Part shown: piece by piece, positions 37,351 to 45,916 of the stretch
How the letters are laid out: every line of letters begins with the position of its first letter
How positions within the stretch are numbered: the stretch's first letter is position 1
Made by a program: the position numbers and the translations under genes
The notes under the pieces: model-generated
The model's input: only the letters and a program-made list of their open reading frames with translations
Told to the model about the DNA's origin: nothing
The model's database searches: none
Assembly (NCBI RefSeq): GCF_021023085.1
Contig: NZ_PGCK01000004.1
Span: 62,001 to 126,000, forward strand
DNA length: 64,000 bases
Direction: 5' to 3'
From: Methanooceanicella nereidis
GTDB lineage: Archaea > Halobacteriota > Methanocellia > Methanocellales > Methanocellaceae

Positions 37351-37831
37351 AAACATCATTAAGTGGTGCGTACCCTTACGTCGTTCATATTATTGCCGGA
37401 TATTGAGCCAGACGATAGTGATCTAATATCCTGTGCATTGACATCTTGTATTTTTATCTAAAATGATCAAAGGTCATCTCAAAGAACTCAAGGTTTTTAA
37501 TACGAGAGCTTTGAGTGTTTTAAGTGTTGAGCCATTCGAGATTACGGATATGACCGGGTCATACGGACATCATAAAATGTAGAATCAATAAAACAGCCAC
37601 TAAAGCAAAATTATTTTAATTAGAAAGGATTAAGGGGATTTGCACCCTGGATACAGGCGTGCGAATTTAACTATAGTTACTGTAGCTAATAGTAACATAT
37701 TAAATACCATGAGTACATAAGTAGGTTCGATATCATCATATAAGCCCTATGCACCTGTAATCCATGTGTAAGCGCATATATGCTGACTATGAATATCATA
37801 TATAAAAAATAAAACGACAGGAGGTTGAAGG
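37351..37831. other. Gene-free region before S17e
   Basis: About 480 bp. CATCTCAAAGAACTCAAGG (37475 onward) and GAGAGCTTTGAGTGTTTT echo the decayed repeat at 34131-34195. No tRNA or ORF is recognised. CAGGAGG at about 37818-37824 is the ribosome site of the S17e gene. Confidence 0.5.
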
Positions 37832-38029
37832 ATGGGATCCATAAGACAGACCTATATCAAAAGCACGGTTGACGCGCTATTAAGGCAGTACCCCAACGAG
37901 TTTAGCTCAGACTTTAACGCTAACAAGGAAAAGATCGAAAAGCTCTCGAGCGCTCAGACAAAGGAAATGAGAAACCGTCTCGCAGGATATGTAACGAGAA
38001 AGCTATCCACCAAAGGCAGGAAGAGATAA
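37832..38029 (+). CDS. rps17e: Ribosomal protein S17e
   Basis: 65 residues, the usual archaeal size. It begins MGSIRQTYIKSTVDALLRQY and contains RNRLAGYVTRKL, both typical of the archaeal/eukaryotic small-subunit protein S17e. Its stop TAA overlaps the dapA start (TAATG), so the two genes are translationally coupled. Confidence 0.95.
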   Translation: MGSIRQTYIKSTVDALLRQYPNEFSSDFNANKEKIEKLSSAQTKEMRNRLAGYVTRKLSTKGRKR

Positions 38030-39021
38030 TGAATTTCAAGGGCGTTTACCCTGCCCTTATTACTCCTTTTAAAAAGAATGGCGAGATCGATGAAGAAGGA
38101 TTCAGGAGCAACATCGATTTCGTTATCAAGGGCGGTGTAACAGGAATTGTTCCTTGCGGCTGCACAGGCGAGGCCGCGACATTGAATTTTAATGAGCAGA
38201 AGAGACTTCTTGAGATAGCCGTCGACCAGGCCAACGGCAGGGTCCCGGTCATAGGAGGCTCAGGTTCTAACAACACCCGCGAAGCGGTCGATCTTACTAA
38301 GTTCGCCCTGGAAGCCGGGGCAGACGGCGCGATGCTTATCACTCCTTATTATAACAAGCCGGGAGACGCCGGCCAGCTACTTCACTATAAGACCATCGCG
38401 GAGAAAGTGGATATACCTATCATACTCTACAATGTCCCGTCAAGGACAGGCGTCAACATGAAGCCGAAGATCATCGCCGAGCTCGCGAAAGTCGATAACA
38501 TCGTGGGTATCAAAGAGGCGAGCGGAAGCCTGCCCCAGGTAGCCGAGATCATAGAGCTTACCAGGGACTATAAGAGGCACTTCACGGTCCTGTCAGGCGA
38601 CGACAATCTCACCATACCAATAATGTCATTGGGCGGAGAGGGCGTGGTATCCGTCGCGGCGAACATACTCCCGAAAGAGGTTTCGGACATGATCAAGTAC
38701 CAGGCAGAGGGTAACACCAGGAAAGCCCTTGACCTGTACTACAGGCTTGCGCCGATCATGAGAGGTATTTTCATCGAGACAAACCCGATACCCGTAAAGG
38801 CCGCTGCGAACATGCTCGGTCTTGCTGCAGGCGAGCTAAGGCCGCCATTGACCACGCTGGCCCCTGAAAACCAGAAGGTACTGGAAGGCATGCTTACGGC
38901 GCTTGGAAAGCTACCGGTGAAGAAAGCCGCAAAGCCAAAGGCGGCACCGAAAGCCAAACCGGCAGCAAAACCAAAGGCAGTAAAGGCAAAGCCAAAGTCA
39001 AAAGCAAAGGCAAAGAAGTAA
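38029..39021 (+). CDS. dapA: 4-hydroxy-tetrahydrodipicolinate synthase with a basic tail
   Basis: 330 residues. It condenses pyruvate with aspartate semialdehyde in lysine synthesis. GCTGEAATL, ILYNVPSRTGVN (catalytic Tyr) and IVGIKEASG (Schiff-base Lys) are intact. The enzyme normally ends near residue 295; here about 33 extra residues (298-330) consist only of Lys, Ala, Pro, Val and Ser, with about 15 lysines, resembling the tail of histone H1. The tail may bind nucleic acid. The gene overlaps rps17e and is 13 bp before dapB. Confidence 0.95.
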   Translation: MNFKGVYPALITPFKKNGEIDEEGFRSNIDFVIKGGVTGIVPCGCTGEAATLNFNEQKRLLEIAVDQANGRVPVIGGSGSNNTREAVDLTKFALEAGADGAMLITPYYNKPGDAGQLLHYKTIAEKVDIPIILYNVPSRTGVNMKPKIIAELAKVDNIVGIKEASGSLPQVAEIIELTRDYKRHFTVLSGDDNLTIPIMSLGGEGVVSVAANILPKEVSDMIKYQAEGNTRKALDLYYRLAPIMRGIFIETNPIPVKAAANMLGLAAGELRPPLTTLAPENQKVLEGMLTALGKLPVKKAAKPKAAPKAKPAAKPKAVKAKPKSKAKAKK

Positions 39022-39034
39022 GCCCGGTGCTAAC

Positions 39035-39805
39035 ATGGTCAAGATCGCTATAACAGGCATTAACGGCAGGATGGGGACGATGATAACTGAGATCGTCCTC
39101 TCCCAGCCAGACATGGAACTCGTCGCAGGCTTCGACCTCGGCGGCGTCGGCAGGCAGATCGGCAAGATCACGGTATCACACGTCGATGATATGGATAAGG
39201 TGCTGAAGGAGAAAAAACCTGACGCGCTTATCGACTTCACGATAGCCCAGGCCGCAGTCCAGAACGTCAAGACCGCAGCAGCCAGCGGCGTAAACCTCGT
39301 CGTAGGCACGACCGGCTTTGACGCGGCCCAGAAGGAAGAGATGCGAAGCGCCATCCACAACGGAAAGGTCGCTGCCTTAATCTCCCCTAACTATTCTGTC
39401 GGAGTACAGGTCTTCCTTAAGCTGCTAAAAGAAGCGACCAGGAACCTTGAAGGCTGCGACATCGAGATCATCGAGGCCCATCACAACAAGAAAAAGGATG
39501 CCCCGAGCGGTACCGCGTTAAAAGCAGCGGACGTCATAGCCGAAACGCTCAGCGAAAAGCCCGGATATGTCTACGGCCGCGAAGGCGTCGCGCCCAGAGG
39601 CAAAGAGATAGGCATCCATGCTGTCCGCGGCGGAGACATCGTCGGCGACCACACTGTCCTATTCGCATGCGAAGGCGAGCGCATCGAGATAAAACATCAG
39701 GCACATTCCAGGATGGCATTCGCATCGGGTGCAGTAAAGGCAGCCAGATGGATAGCCTCGCAGAAGCCGGGACTTTACTCGATGGAAGACATGTTCAAAG
39801 AGTAA
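39035..39805 (+). CDS. dapB: 4-hydroxy-tetrahydrodipicolinate reductase
   Basis: 256 residues. It reduces the DapA product with NAD(P)H. Dinucleotide motif VKIAITGINGRMG at the N-terminus, VVGTTGF, and the catalytic EAHHNKKKDAPSGTA block are all present. Last gene of the rps17e-dapA-dapB operon; a hairpin and T-run terminator follow. Confidence 0.96.
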   Translation: MVKIAITGINGRMGTMITEIVLSQPDMELVAGFDLGGVGRQIGKITVSHVDDMDKVLKEKKPDALIDFTIAQAAVQNVKTAAASGVNLVVGTTGFDAAQKEEMRSAIHNGKVAALISPNYSVGVQVFLKLLKEATRNLEGCDIEIIEAHHNKKKDAPSGTALKAADVIAETLSEKPGYVYGREGVAPRGKEIGIHAVRGGDIVGDHTVLFACEGERIEIKHQAHSRMAFASGAVKAARWIASQKPGLYSMEDMFKE

Positions 39806-39868
39806 AGCCTAGAATATTCTAAGGCTTAGCGTGTCATCAAGACACGATCTTCTTTTTTAATTTTTTCT
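39804..39868 (+). terminator. Terminator after dapB
   Basis: Two hairpins: AAGCCT/AGGCTT around AGAATATTCT (39806-39828) and CGTGTC/GACACG around ATCAA (39830-39846). The second is followed by CTTCTTTTTTAATTTTTTC. Confidence 0.65.
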
Positions 39869-39908
39869 ATTAACTCATTATTCAGTTTCAATCTATCGCG
39901 TTCGGCGA

Positions 39909-40070
39909 GGCTTTTAGGGTCTGCCCGAGCGTAGCGAGGGATGCGTAGATGGCAGGGTAATGGACGCCGCCTCAGTCGGCGTCGCTTAGGGCTTGCGAGC
40001 GAGCATGCAGCGAAGCTGCCATGCGAGCGGGGTGCAAGCCCGGCCCTGACATCGAAGCACCCTAAAAGCC
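39909..40070. ncRNA. Candidate structured RNA or palindromic element
   Basis: A GC-rich 162-nt block in AT-rich DNA. GGCTTTTAGGGT (39909-39920) pairs perfectly over 12 bp with ACCCTAAAAGCC (40059-40070). Inside are three helices: CTGCC/GGCAG (39921-39925 with 39951-39955), GACGCCG/CGGCGTC (39963-39969 with 39977-39983), and GGGCTTGC/GCAAGCCC (39989-39996 with 40034-40041). The last encloses GCATGCAGC-GAA-GCTGCCATGC. The whole forms a four-way, cloverleaf-like fold. The strand is undetermined because either strand folds. It is not an RNA family I recognise, and it could instead be a mobile palindromic element. Confidence 0.5.
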
Positions 40071-40093
40071 GAGTAGCGAGGCCGAAGGCCGAG

Positions 40094-40505
40094 CGTCGAA
40101 CCGCGTAAAAGAACAAAAAACCGTCGAACCGCGTAAAAGAACAAAAAACCGTCGAACCGCGTAAAAGAACAAAAAACCGTCGAACCGCGTAAAAGAACAA
40201 AAAACCGTCGAACCGCGTAAAAGAACAAAAAACCATCGAACCGCGTAAAAGAACAAAAAACCGTCGAACCGCGTAAAAGAACAAAAAACCATCGAACCGC
40301 GTAAAAGAACAAAAAACCGTCGAACCGCGTAAAAGAACAAAAAACCGTCGAACCGCGTAAAAGAACAAAAAACCATCGAACAACGTGAAAGAACAAAAAA
40401 CCATCGAACAACGTGAAAGAACAAAAAACCATCGAACCGCGTAAAAGAACAAAAAACCATCGAACAACGTGAAAGAACAAAAAACCGTCGAACAACGTAA
40501 ACCAA
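40094..40505. repeat. 28-bp tandem repeat array, 14 units plus a partial unit
   Basis: Units start every 28 bp from 40094 (CGTCGAACCGCGTAAAAGAA then CAAAAAAC). Positions 40094-40485 hold 14 full units; a fifteenth at 40486 decays after about 20 bp. Variants are CG/CA at unit position 2 and CCGCGTAAA/CAACGTGAA in the middle, with the CAACGTGAA type clustered at the right end. There are no spacers, so it is not CRISPR. On the minus strand all three frames stay open because 28 is not divisible by 3; those ORFs are not taken as genes. Confidence 0.97.
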
Positions 40506-40639
40506 TAAGAAAACACAGAAAATCAAGCAGCTAAAATAATAAAATAAATCAATATAAAACGATTACACAAAGCTTTTCTAGAAAAATTTTAAGTATTAAG
40601 CAATTACTAACATACAACATTTAACTGGAGGTACATTGA

Positions 40640-40816
40640 ATGCCAGCAAAAATTAACAAGGATGAATGTGTTGGATGTGGAACTTGTGTAGACGCCTGCC
40701 CTGAGGCAGCTATCGAGATGGAAGAGGAGTTCGCAAAGGTAGACGAGAGCCTTTGCAACGAGTGCGGAACATGCGTTGAGTCATGTCCGACAGAAGCTAT
40801 AAAACTGGAAAAATAA
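40640..40816 (+). CDS. 2[4Fe-4S] ferredoxin
   Basis: 58 residues, ATG after GGAGG (40627-40631). Two cluster motifs, [12 protein letters not shown] and [12 protein letters not shown], form a classical clostridial-type ferredoxin with internal duplication. It is an electron carrier; its partner is not shown by context. It lies between the repeat array and asd, 54 bp before the asd start, so it may share a transcript with asd. Confidence 0.95.
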   Translation: MPAKINKDECVGCGTCVDACPEAAIEMEEEFAKVDESLCNECGTCVESCPTEAIKLEK

Positions 40817-40870
40817 GTTGATATAAAAAGAAGTCCTATCATATAGAGACTTATAAAATTGGTGAAGTAT

Positions 40871-41905
40871 ATGATAAAAGCCGGAATACTGGGTGCCACG
40901 GGGAATGTGGGGCAGAGGTTCGTGCAATTGCTGGCGGACCACCCGTGGTTCGAGATAACAGCCCTGGCAGCGTCCGAGAGAAGCGCGGGCAAGCCGTATG
41001 GCGAAGTGGCCAAGTGGAAGCTTGAGACCGATCTCCCTGAAAGTGTCAAAGACCTTACCGTGGTCCCCACTGACCCGAAAAAGGTAGACGCTGATATAGT
41101 ATTTTCGGCGCTCCCTGCGGAACTGGCTACGGGCATAGAGAGCGACTTTGCGAAAGCAGGCGTTGTCGTTTGCTCGAACGCGAGCTCTCACCGCATGGAG
41201 AAAGATGTCCCGCTGATGATACCGGAGGTCAATCCGGAGCATCTGGCACTTATCGACATCCAGAAAAAGAACAGGGGATGGGACGGGTGTATCGTCACGA
41301 ATCCCAACTGTTCGACGATCATGATGGTCATGACGCTAAAGCCGCTCATGCAGTTCGGCATCAAGAATATCCATGTGGCCACTCTCCAGGCCATTTCAGG
41401 TGCTGGTTACGATGGTATCCCGTCAATGGCCATACTTGATAATGTCATACCGTACATAGGGAAGGAAGAAGAGAAGATGGAGTCCGAGGCTTTAAAGCTC
41501 CTTGGTACTTTCGACGGCAGCGGTGTTAAGAACGCCCCGTTCTGGGTGAGCGCTGCCTGCCACAGGGTCATGGTCATGGACGGCCACACGATGTCCATAT
41601 GGCTGAGGTCGGAGAAGAACCCGACCGCTGAAGAGGTCAAGGATGCTTTCCTGAAGTTCGACTCCGGGCTGTCAGACCTTCCGACATCGCCAAAGAAGGC
41701 CCTTATAGTCAGGGAGGAGCCTGACAGGCCGCAGCCGAGGATGGACCGCGATCAGGGAAGAGGCATGAGCGTCTCGATAGGCAGGATCAGGTCCGGCCAC
41801 GATAACGCAATAAAATATGTTTGCATGGGCCACAACACCATAAGAGGCGCTGCGGGCGCGAGCATCCTTAACGCGGAACTGTTAAAGAAGAAAGGCTACC
41901 TGTAA
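40871..41905 (+). CDS. asd: Aspartate-semialdehyde dehydrogenase
   Basis: 344 residues from ATG 40871, 5 bp after GGTGA. It reduces aspartyl phosphate with NADPH to aspartate semialdehyde, the branch point to lysine, threonine and homocysteine. Motifs: [13 protein letters not shown] for the cofactor, [11 protein letters not shown] with the catalytic Cys, and [13 protein letters not shown] with the catalytic His. The archaeal/fungal type is indicated by length and pattern. DapA, DapB and the homocysteine proteins of this window use its product. Confidence 0.96.
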   Translation: MIKAGILGATGNVGQRFVQLLADHPWFEITALAASERSAGKPYGEVAKWKLETDLPESVKDLTVVPTDPKKVDADIVFSALPAELATGIESDFAKAGVVVCSNASSHRMEKDVPLMIPEVNPEHLALIDIQKKNRGWDGCIVTNPNCSTIMMVMTLKPLMQFGIKNIHVATLQAISGAGYDGIPSMAILDNVIPYIGKEEEKMESEALKLLGTFDGSGVKNAPFWVSAACHRVMVMDGHTMSIWLRSEKNPTAEEVKDAFLKFDSGLSDLPTSPKKALIVREEPDRPQPRMDRDQGRGMSVSIGRIRSGHDNAIKYVCMGHNTIRGAAGASILNAELLKKKGYL

Positions 41906-41938
41906 AGTAGCCTTATAAACTTTTTATTCAATTTTATT
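41894..41938 (+). terminator. Hairpin and T-rich terminator of asd
   Basis: GGCTAC (41894-41899) and GTAGCC (41907-41912) pair across the stop codon, followed by AACTTTTTATTCAATTTTATT. Confidence 0.6.
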
Positions 41939-41939
41939 T

Positions 41940-42214
41940 TCAAATATTATATTCAGAGTCCGGGAGTATCTTATCGATCAACCGGGCATAATTTGTATAA
42001 TAGCCGGGCTTCGCCATGATTATGAACGTTTTATCGATCCTTTCCATAATGATCTCTCAAAATCTTGGATTTCGATGCTCCCATATTTATTATTAAATTC
42101 GTGCATCACGGCATGCATATAAAATTTTTGCATTTTACGATGCGAGGTATGAACGGATTTCATCCTTTTAGTGATCAAACGATTGACGTCCTTTTTGTTT
42201 TCGAGATTGTTCAA
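41940..42214 (-). pseudogene. Small gene in two overlapping frames, likely frameshifted
   Basis: On the minus strand one frame (42214 to 42020) encodes MNNLENKKDVNRLI...SIEIQDFE and then stops after RSLWKGSIKRS. A second frame from 42047 to 41940 encodes MERIDKTFIIMAKPGYYTNY...LPDSEYNI. Joining them near 42050 gives a continuous ~90-residue basic protein. This suggests a single-base frameshift in one gene, though two short overlapping genes are possible. I recognise no family. The region is otherwise gene-free between asd and the P-type ATPase homologue. Confidence 0.4.
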
Positions 42215-42253
42215 AACCTTAAAATAGTCCCGGCATTATAAGTTACGGGTTAT

Positions 42254-44284
42254 ATGGCAAATATTAGTTCCCGAAATTCAAAACCATACAGGACTTACAT
42301 ATTCAATGTCCATGGTGTCACAAACATGTCGATCGCATCCGCGATCAAGGAGTATCTCGAGTCAAAGGACGGAGTATACTCAGCAGAAATAAGCAGTGAT
42401 ATGAAAACGCTTGTCGCCAACCTGATGCAGAACACATATCCGTGGGAGGTCGAGGAGATGGCGGCGGAGATAGGGTATGCGGTACAGGAGGCCAGGTCGC
42501 CGCTGTTCAGCATAGGAGGGATACTGGAGCCGGTATTGCTGGCAATAACGGCCATAGCGACTATCATCTCTTTCGCCGGCACGAGCATGAACCTCTTAAC
42601 AGGCCCTGCAGCCGAGATTTTAGGGATGTTCATCATATTCATCTGCGGCTACCCGGTACATAAAAAAGCCATCAGCGCTTTGCTAGATAGAAAGATCAGC
42701 CTGGACATATTAGTATCCGTGGCGGTCATATCGCCCCTGTTCTATTCTTACGGCGTCATGGAGCCAGTGTACTATGCCTCGGGCATCATCATATTCGTCG
42801 TTTTATCTGCCAGCATATTTAAAAGGTCCGTCCAGGACCGCTATGAGCAGATGGATTTCTTCCTGCCTTCGGTCGCTCTTAGCGTCACGGACGGAAAAGA
42901 GGCATGGATAAATGCCGAAGACATCAATCCGGGAGACGTTGTCACGGTCAAGTCCGGCTACAGGATACCTGTGGACGGCACGGTCGACGATGGCGAAGGC
43001 ACCTTAGTGACGGTTATCGGGGGAGATAACGAGAAGGTAAGAAAGGGTGTCCGGGTCAATGCGGGCGATATACTTCTGGAAGGCGACGTCACTGTCAAGG
43101 CGGCAAAAAAAGCTATCGACTCGGTACTCAGGCCTGCAGCAGATGCTTTCAGGGAGGCAAGAAAGCCCAGGGAATTCAATAAAGGATACCCGAAGTCCGT
43201 CGAGAGAGTGCTGCTGTTCGTATCATTATTCGGGTCGATATTCGTATATTTCTTCTTTAACAGCACTGTCTCGGCAGTGGCGATATTATTAGTGGCCACG
43301 CCTCTTGCCATGTTCATTGCATGGCCCGTGTCCATAGTCACGGGAAAACTGGCAGCATCCAATGCCGGGGCTGATTTCTCATCACACGGCTCAATAGAGA
43401 GAATGAGCCTTGCGGACACTGTCGTCATAAGCGGCATCGAGTCGCTCGTCAATAAGTCCACGGTCTCTGACGTTATACCTGTGCAGGGATACACTGAGAA
43501 TGATATGAAGTCCGCCATAGCGGCTTACGGCGGCGATGAGAATGACCCGCTGGTCAAAGCGGCCAGGGAATATGCCTCAGGGGTGGCCCCATCGGAGGAA
43601 TATTCGCTCAAGAGCCTTGCAGAGGCCTCAAGGGTAGTGCAGATCCCCGCGGATTCCCATAAGCGTGCAAACGCGCTTGAGAATGAAGGTAAGCTTGTCA
43701 GATATGCTCTCAAAGGGCGCGAGTTCATGGGCATTGTCGCGTTTGATCTTGAGGTCAGCGAGGAGACAAAGAAAGCCGTGGAAAGCCTTGGCAAAGACAA
43801 AGCAAAAGCCAAAGAGGTCGTGCTGATCTCCAGGAACCCTGCAGGTTTATCCGAGGTCATCGGAAGGAAGGCCGGCATAACTAACATAAAGTCCAGGATG
43901 GACGACAGGGAAAGGCTGGAACTGGTCAAAAAGATGGTAGAGAATAAAAAAGAAGTCGTTGTCGTGTCAAAAAGAGGCGACTTAACAAGGTTTGCCGGAA
44001 ACTCCGGATCAGTGGTGATCGGGAACGCCATGCCGGGTTTCGAGGGCCTTGACGATGCCAGGTGCGACTCTTTTGCGGTGGTTCCGGGCCTGATATCGCT
44101 GGCGAAGAAGAGCCTGAAGCGCGCGAACGAAGGTTTGAACTTCGGGTTCTATTTCAATACTTTTGCGGTCATCGCGGCTTCTCTTGGAGTGATCGACATA
44201 CAGATCGCCTCGCTTATGATCATCACCAGCGTGGTCGTGGTAGCCACGAACTCGATGAGGTCGTATTTCATAAGCCTCAAGTAA
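42254..44284 (+). CDS. P-type-ATPase-like protein lacking all catalytic motifs
   Basis: 676 residues co-linear with heavy-metal (P1B) ATPases. An HMA-like domain (15-80) lacks the CxxC metal site (HGVTNMSIAS). Membrane segments follow, then an actuator domain with GGDN at 256-259 instead of TGES. The membrane CPC motif is ATP at 348-350. The phosphorylation site DKTGT is replaced by SGIES at 393-397 (DTVVISGIESLV). TGD is replaced by SRN near 526, and GDGxND by a KRGDLT-type stretch near 573. The C-terminal helices (NFGFYFNTFAVIAAS) still match CopA. It therefore cannot form the aspartyl phosphate. There are no frameshifts or stops, so the reading frame has been maintained. It could be a regulatory or structural pseudo-ATPase. 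Confidence 0.85.
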   Translation: MANISSRNSKPYRTYIFNVHGVTNMSIASAIKEYLESKDGVYSAEISSDMKTLVANLMQNTYPWEVEEMAAEIGYAVQEARSPLFSIGGILEPVLLAITAIATIISFAGTSMNLLTGPAAEILGMFIIFICGYPVHKKAISALLDRKISLDILVSVAVISPLFYSYGVMEPVYYASGIIIFVVLSASIFKRSVQDRYEQMDFFLPSVALSVTDGKEAWINAEDINPGDVVTVKSGYRIPVDGTVDDGEGTLVTVIGGDNEKVRKGVRVNAGDILLEGDVTVKAAKKAIDSVLRPAADAFREARKPREFNKGYPKSVERVLLFVSLFGSIFVYFFFNSTVSAVAILLVATPLAMFIAWPVSIVTGKLAASNAGADFSSHGSIERMSLADTVVISGIESLVNKSTVSDVIPVQGYTENDMKSAIAAYGGDENDPLVKAAREYASGVAPSEEYSLKSLAEASRVVQIPADSHKRANALENEGKLVRYALKGREFMGIVAFDLEVSEETKKAVESLGKDKAKAKEVVLISRNPAGLSEVIGRKAGITNIKSRMDDRERLELVKKMVENKKEVVVVSKRGDLTRFAGNSGSVVIGNAMPGFEGLDDARCDSFAVVPGLISLAKKSLKRANEGLNFGFYFNTFAVIAASLGVIDIQIASLMIITSVVVVATNSMRSYFISLK

Positions 44285-44350
44285 GCTATTTTTCCATTTT
44301 TTCTATTTTATTGAGAGATTTATATATTATTATTTATATATAGTATCTTA

Positions 44351-44908
44351 ATGAAGGTGCTGCGAGCAATAACAGTGGTTTTTGTTATCCTTTATTTAGC
44401 CGCTATTCCAATACATTGTATTAGCATGGGAAGCATAAGCGGAATGGTCACGTCCGGCGATAACGCGGCCATACCCGATGCGACCGTAGCACTCTGGATG
44501 ATGGACGGGGACGTGATCACAGGATTACTTGAGATCGAAGACAATCCCCAGTACACCACAAACCAGACAAGCCCTGTTGTCGGGCTATATTCATTTTTCA
44601 ACGTGCCGTCCGGCGTGTATAATATCACCGCGGAAAAGGACGGGTACTGGTTCTTCACGGAAGCCGTGGTAACGGAAGGCACCACTACGGCAAATATCGT
44701 CATACCGGAATATGTGGCCTCGGAATACCCTGCCGGTCTTGGGCCGTATGAGCCGCCTGAAAGGCAATATTTCACGTATGTACCGGTAATTATAAACAGG
44801 ACGCCTCCGGAGCCGACTATAACGAGGACGTCGGGCCCGGATATTTTAGCCTTTGCTATAGCCATGTTATTCGCCCTCTCCATCGTAAGAAAGAGAAAGA
44901 AAATATGA
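44351..44908 (+). CDS. Surface protein with carboxypeptidase-regulatory-like fold
   Basis: 185 residues: N-terminal signal or anchor (VLRAITVVFVILYLAAIPIH), then a CarboxypepD_reg/SpaA-like beta domain (GSISGMVTSGDNAAIPDATV ... YSFFNVPSGVYNITAEKDGY), a Pro/Thr-rich spacer, and a C-terminal tripartite end SGPDILAFAIAMLFALSIVRKRKK. The tail (short motif, hydrophobic helix, basic cluster) resembles archaeosortase sorting signals, though not an exact match to PGF- or PEF-CTERM motifs. Extracytoplasmic; function unknown. Confidence 0.7.
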   Translation: MKVLRAITVVFVILYLAAIPIHCISMGSISGMVTSGDNAAIPDATVALWMMDGDVITGLLEIEDNPQYTTNQTSPVVGLYSFFNVPSGVYNITAEKDGYWFFTEAVVTEGTTTANIVIPEYVASEYPAGLGPYEPPERQYFTYVPVIINRTPPEPTITRTSGPDILAFAIAMLFALSIVRKRKKI

Positions 44909-44956
44909 GAGCAGTATAAAATTTAATATAATGTGAGGATAAGATAACGGTCGGTT

Positions 44957-45871
44957 ATGTTAAAGATAATATTCCTTGGCACGGCAGGGGCGGTCCCCAC
45001 ACCTAAAAGGGGTATGCCTTCGATAATGATCCTACGAAATGGCGAGCGTATGCTTTTTGACTGCGGGGAAGGCACACAGCGCCAGATGATGTGCGCAAGG
45101 TGCGGGTTCATGGACATAAGCTCGATTTTCATAACCCATTTCCATGCCGATCATACCCTCGGAATACCGGGATTGATCCAGACCATGAACTTTCAGGGAA
45201 GGACCGAGCCTTTACACGTATACGGTCCGGCCTTCGTCGACGAATATTTTGAAGCGCTGAACATCCTGGGATACCTTAAAACGTCTTTTGACATCATCAC
45301 ACATGAGCTAAAGCATGGCGATGTCATTGAGAAGAGCGGGTATCGCATAGAGGCTTTCAGGACGTTCCACAGCGTTCCTGGGCTCGGGTATGCGCTAAGG
45401 GAAAACTCAAGGCCGGGAAGGTTCAATAAGCAAAAGGCGCTTGAACTGGGCGTCCCCGAAGGCCCCATGTTCTCGAAGCTTCACAGAGGCGAACCCGTCA
45501 TCATTAACGGAAAAGAGATAAAGAGCTCCGACGTCGTAGGAGAGCCGCGCCCCGGCCGACTTATAGTCTATACAGGAGATACAGTGCCTTCGGATGCGTT
45601 CCTGCCATACCTGAAGAACGCTGACATCTGGATCTCTGAGAGCACTTTTTCTGACGATATGATAGATAAGGCCGAGGAGACGCTTCATTCATCCGCAGGC
45701 GGCGTGGCAAGGCTCGCCAGGGCCGCGAATGTGGAGAATCTCATACTCACGCATATCAGCTCAAGATATTCCCAGGATACGACACAGCTCGTAGAGGATG
45801 CTAAAAAACATTTTGAGAACGTCATCGTCGCGGATGATCTCATGGAAATCGACGTACCCATGAAAGAGTGA
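44957..45871 (+). CDS. rnz: Ribonuclease Z (tRNA 3' processing)
   Basis: 304 residues, the short (ElaC) form. It cuts 3' trailers from tRNA precursors. Metallo-beta-lactamase motif FITHFHADHTLGIPG at about residues 57-71, the opening IIFLGTAGAVPTPKRG, YTGDT, and LILTHISSRYS near the C-terminus are all intact. A DUF5806-like gene follows and probably shares its transcript. Confidence 0.96.
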   Translation: MLKIIFLGTAGAVPTPKRGMPSIMILRNGERMLFDCGEGTQRQMMCARCGFMDISSIFITHFHADHTLGIPGLIQTMNFQGRTEPLHVYGPAFVDEYFEALNILGYLKTSFDIITHELKHGDVIEKSGYRIEAFRTFHSVPGLGYALRENSRPGRFNKQKALELGVPEGPMFSKLHRGEPVIINGKEIKSSDVVGEPRPGRLIVYTGDTVPSDAFLPYLKNADIWISESTFSDDMIDKAEETLHSSAGGVARLARAANVENLILTHISSRYSQDTTQLVEDAKKHFENVIVADDLMEIDVPMKE

Positions 45872-45916
45872 AAGATTGGAGAACATTTATCATATACCGG
45901 ATATGTTTTGATTATT

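Noticed and set aside
37351-37831. tRNA genes in gene-free regions
   Set aside because: I looked for T-arm (GGTTCGA-type) and acceptor pairs here and in the other gaps and found none that fold; the GGTTCGA in the tandem array lacks a tRNA context.
40094-40505. CRISPR array
   Set aside because: Units of 28 bp follow one another with no spacers, and no cas gene is nearby.
39826-40526. Three overlapping minus-strand ORFs of 150-210 codons with FDGFLFFYAVRR repeats
   Set aside because: All three frames give the same repeat, caused by the 28-bp array; extension into the structured element has no ribosome site or recognisable domain.
42254-44284. Active copper or zinc exporter
   Set aside because: The family fold is present but the phospho-Asp, CPC, TGES and hinge motifs are missing, so transport by the P-type mechanism is not supported.
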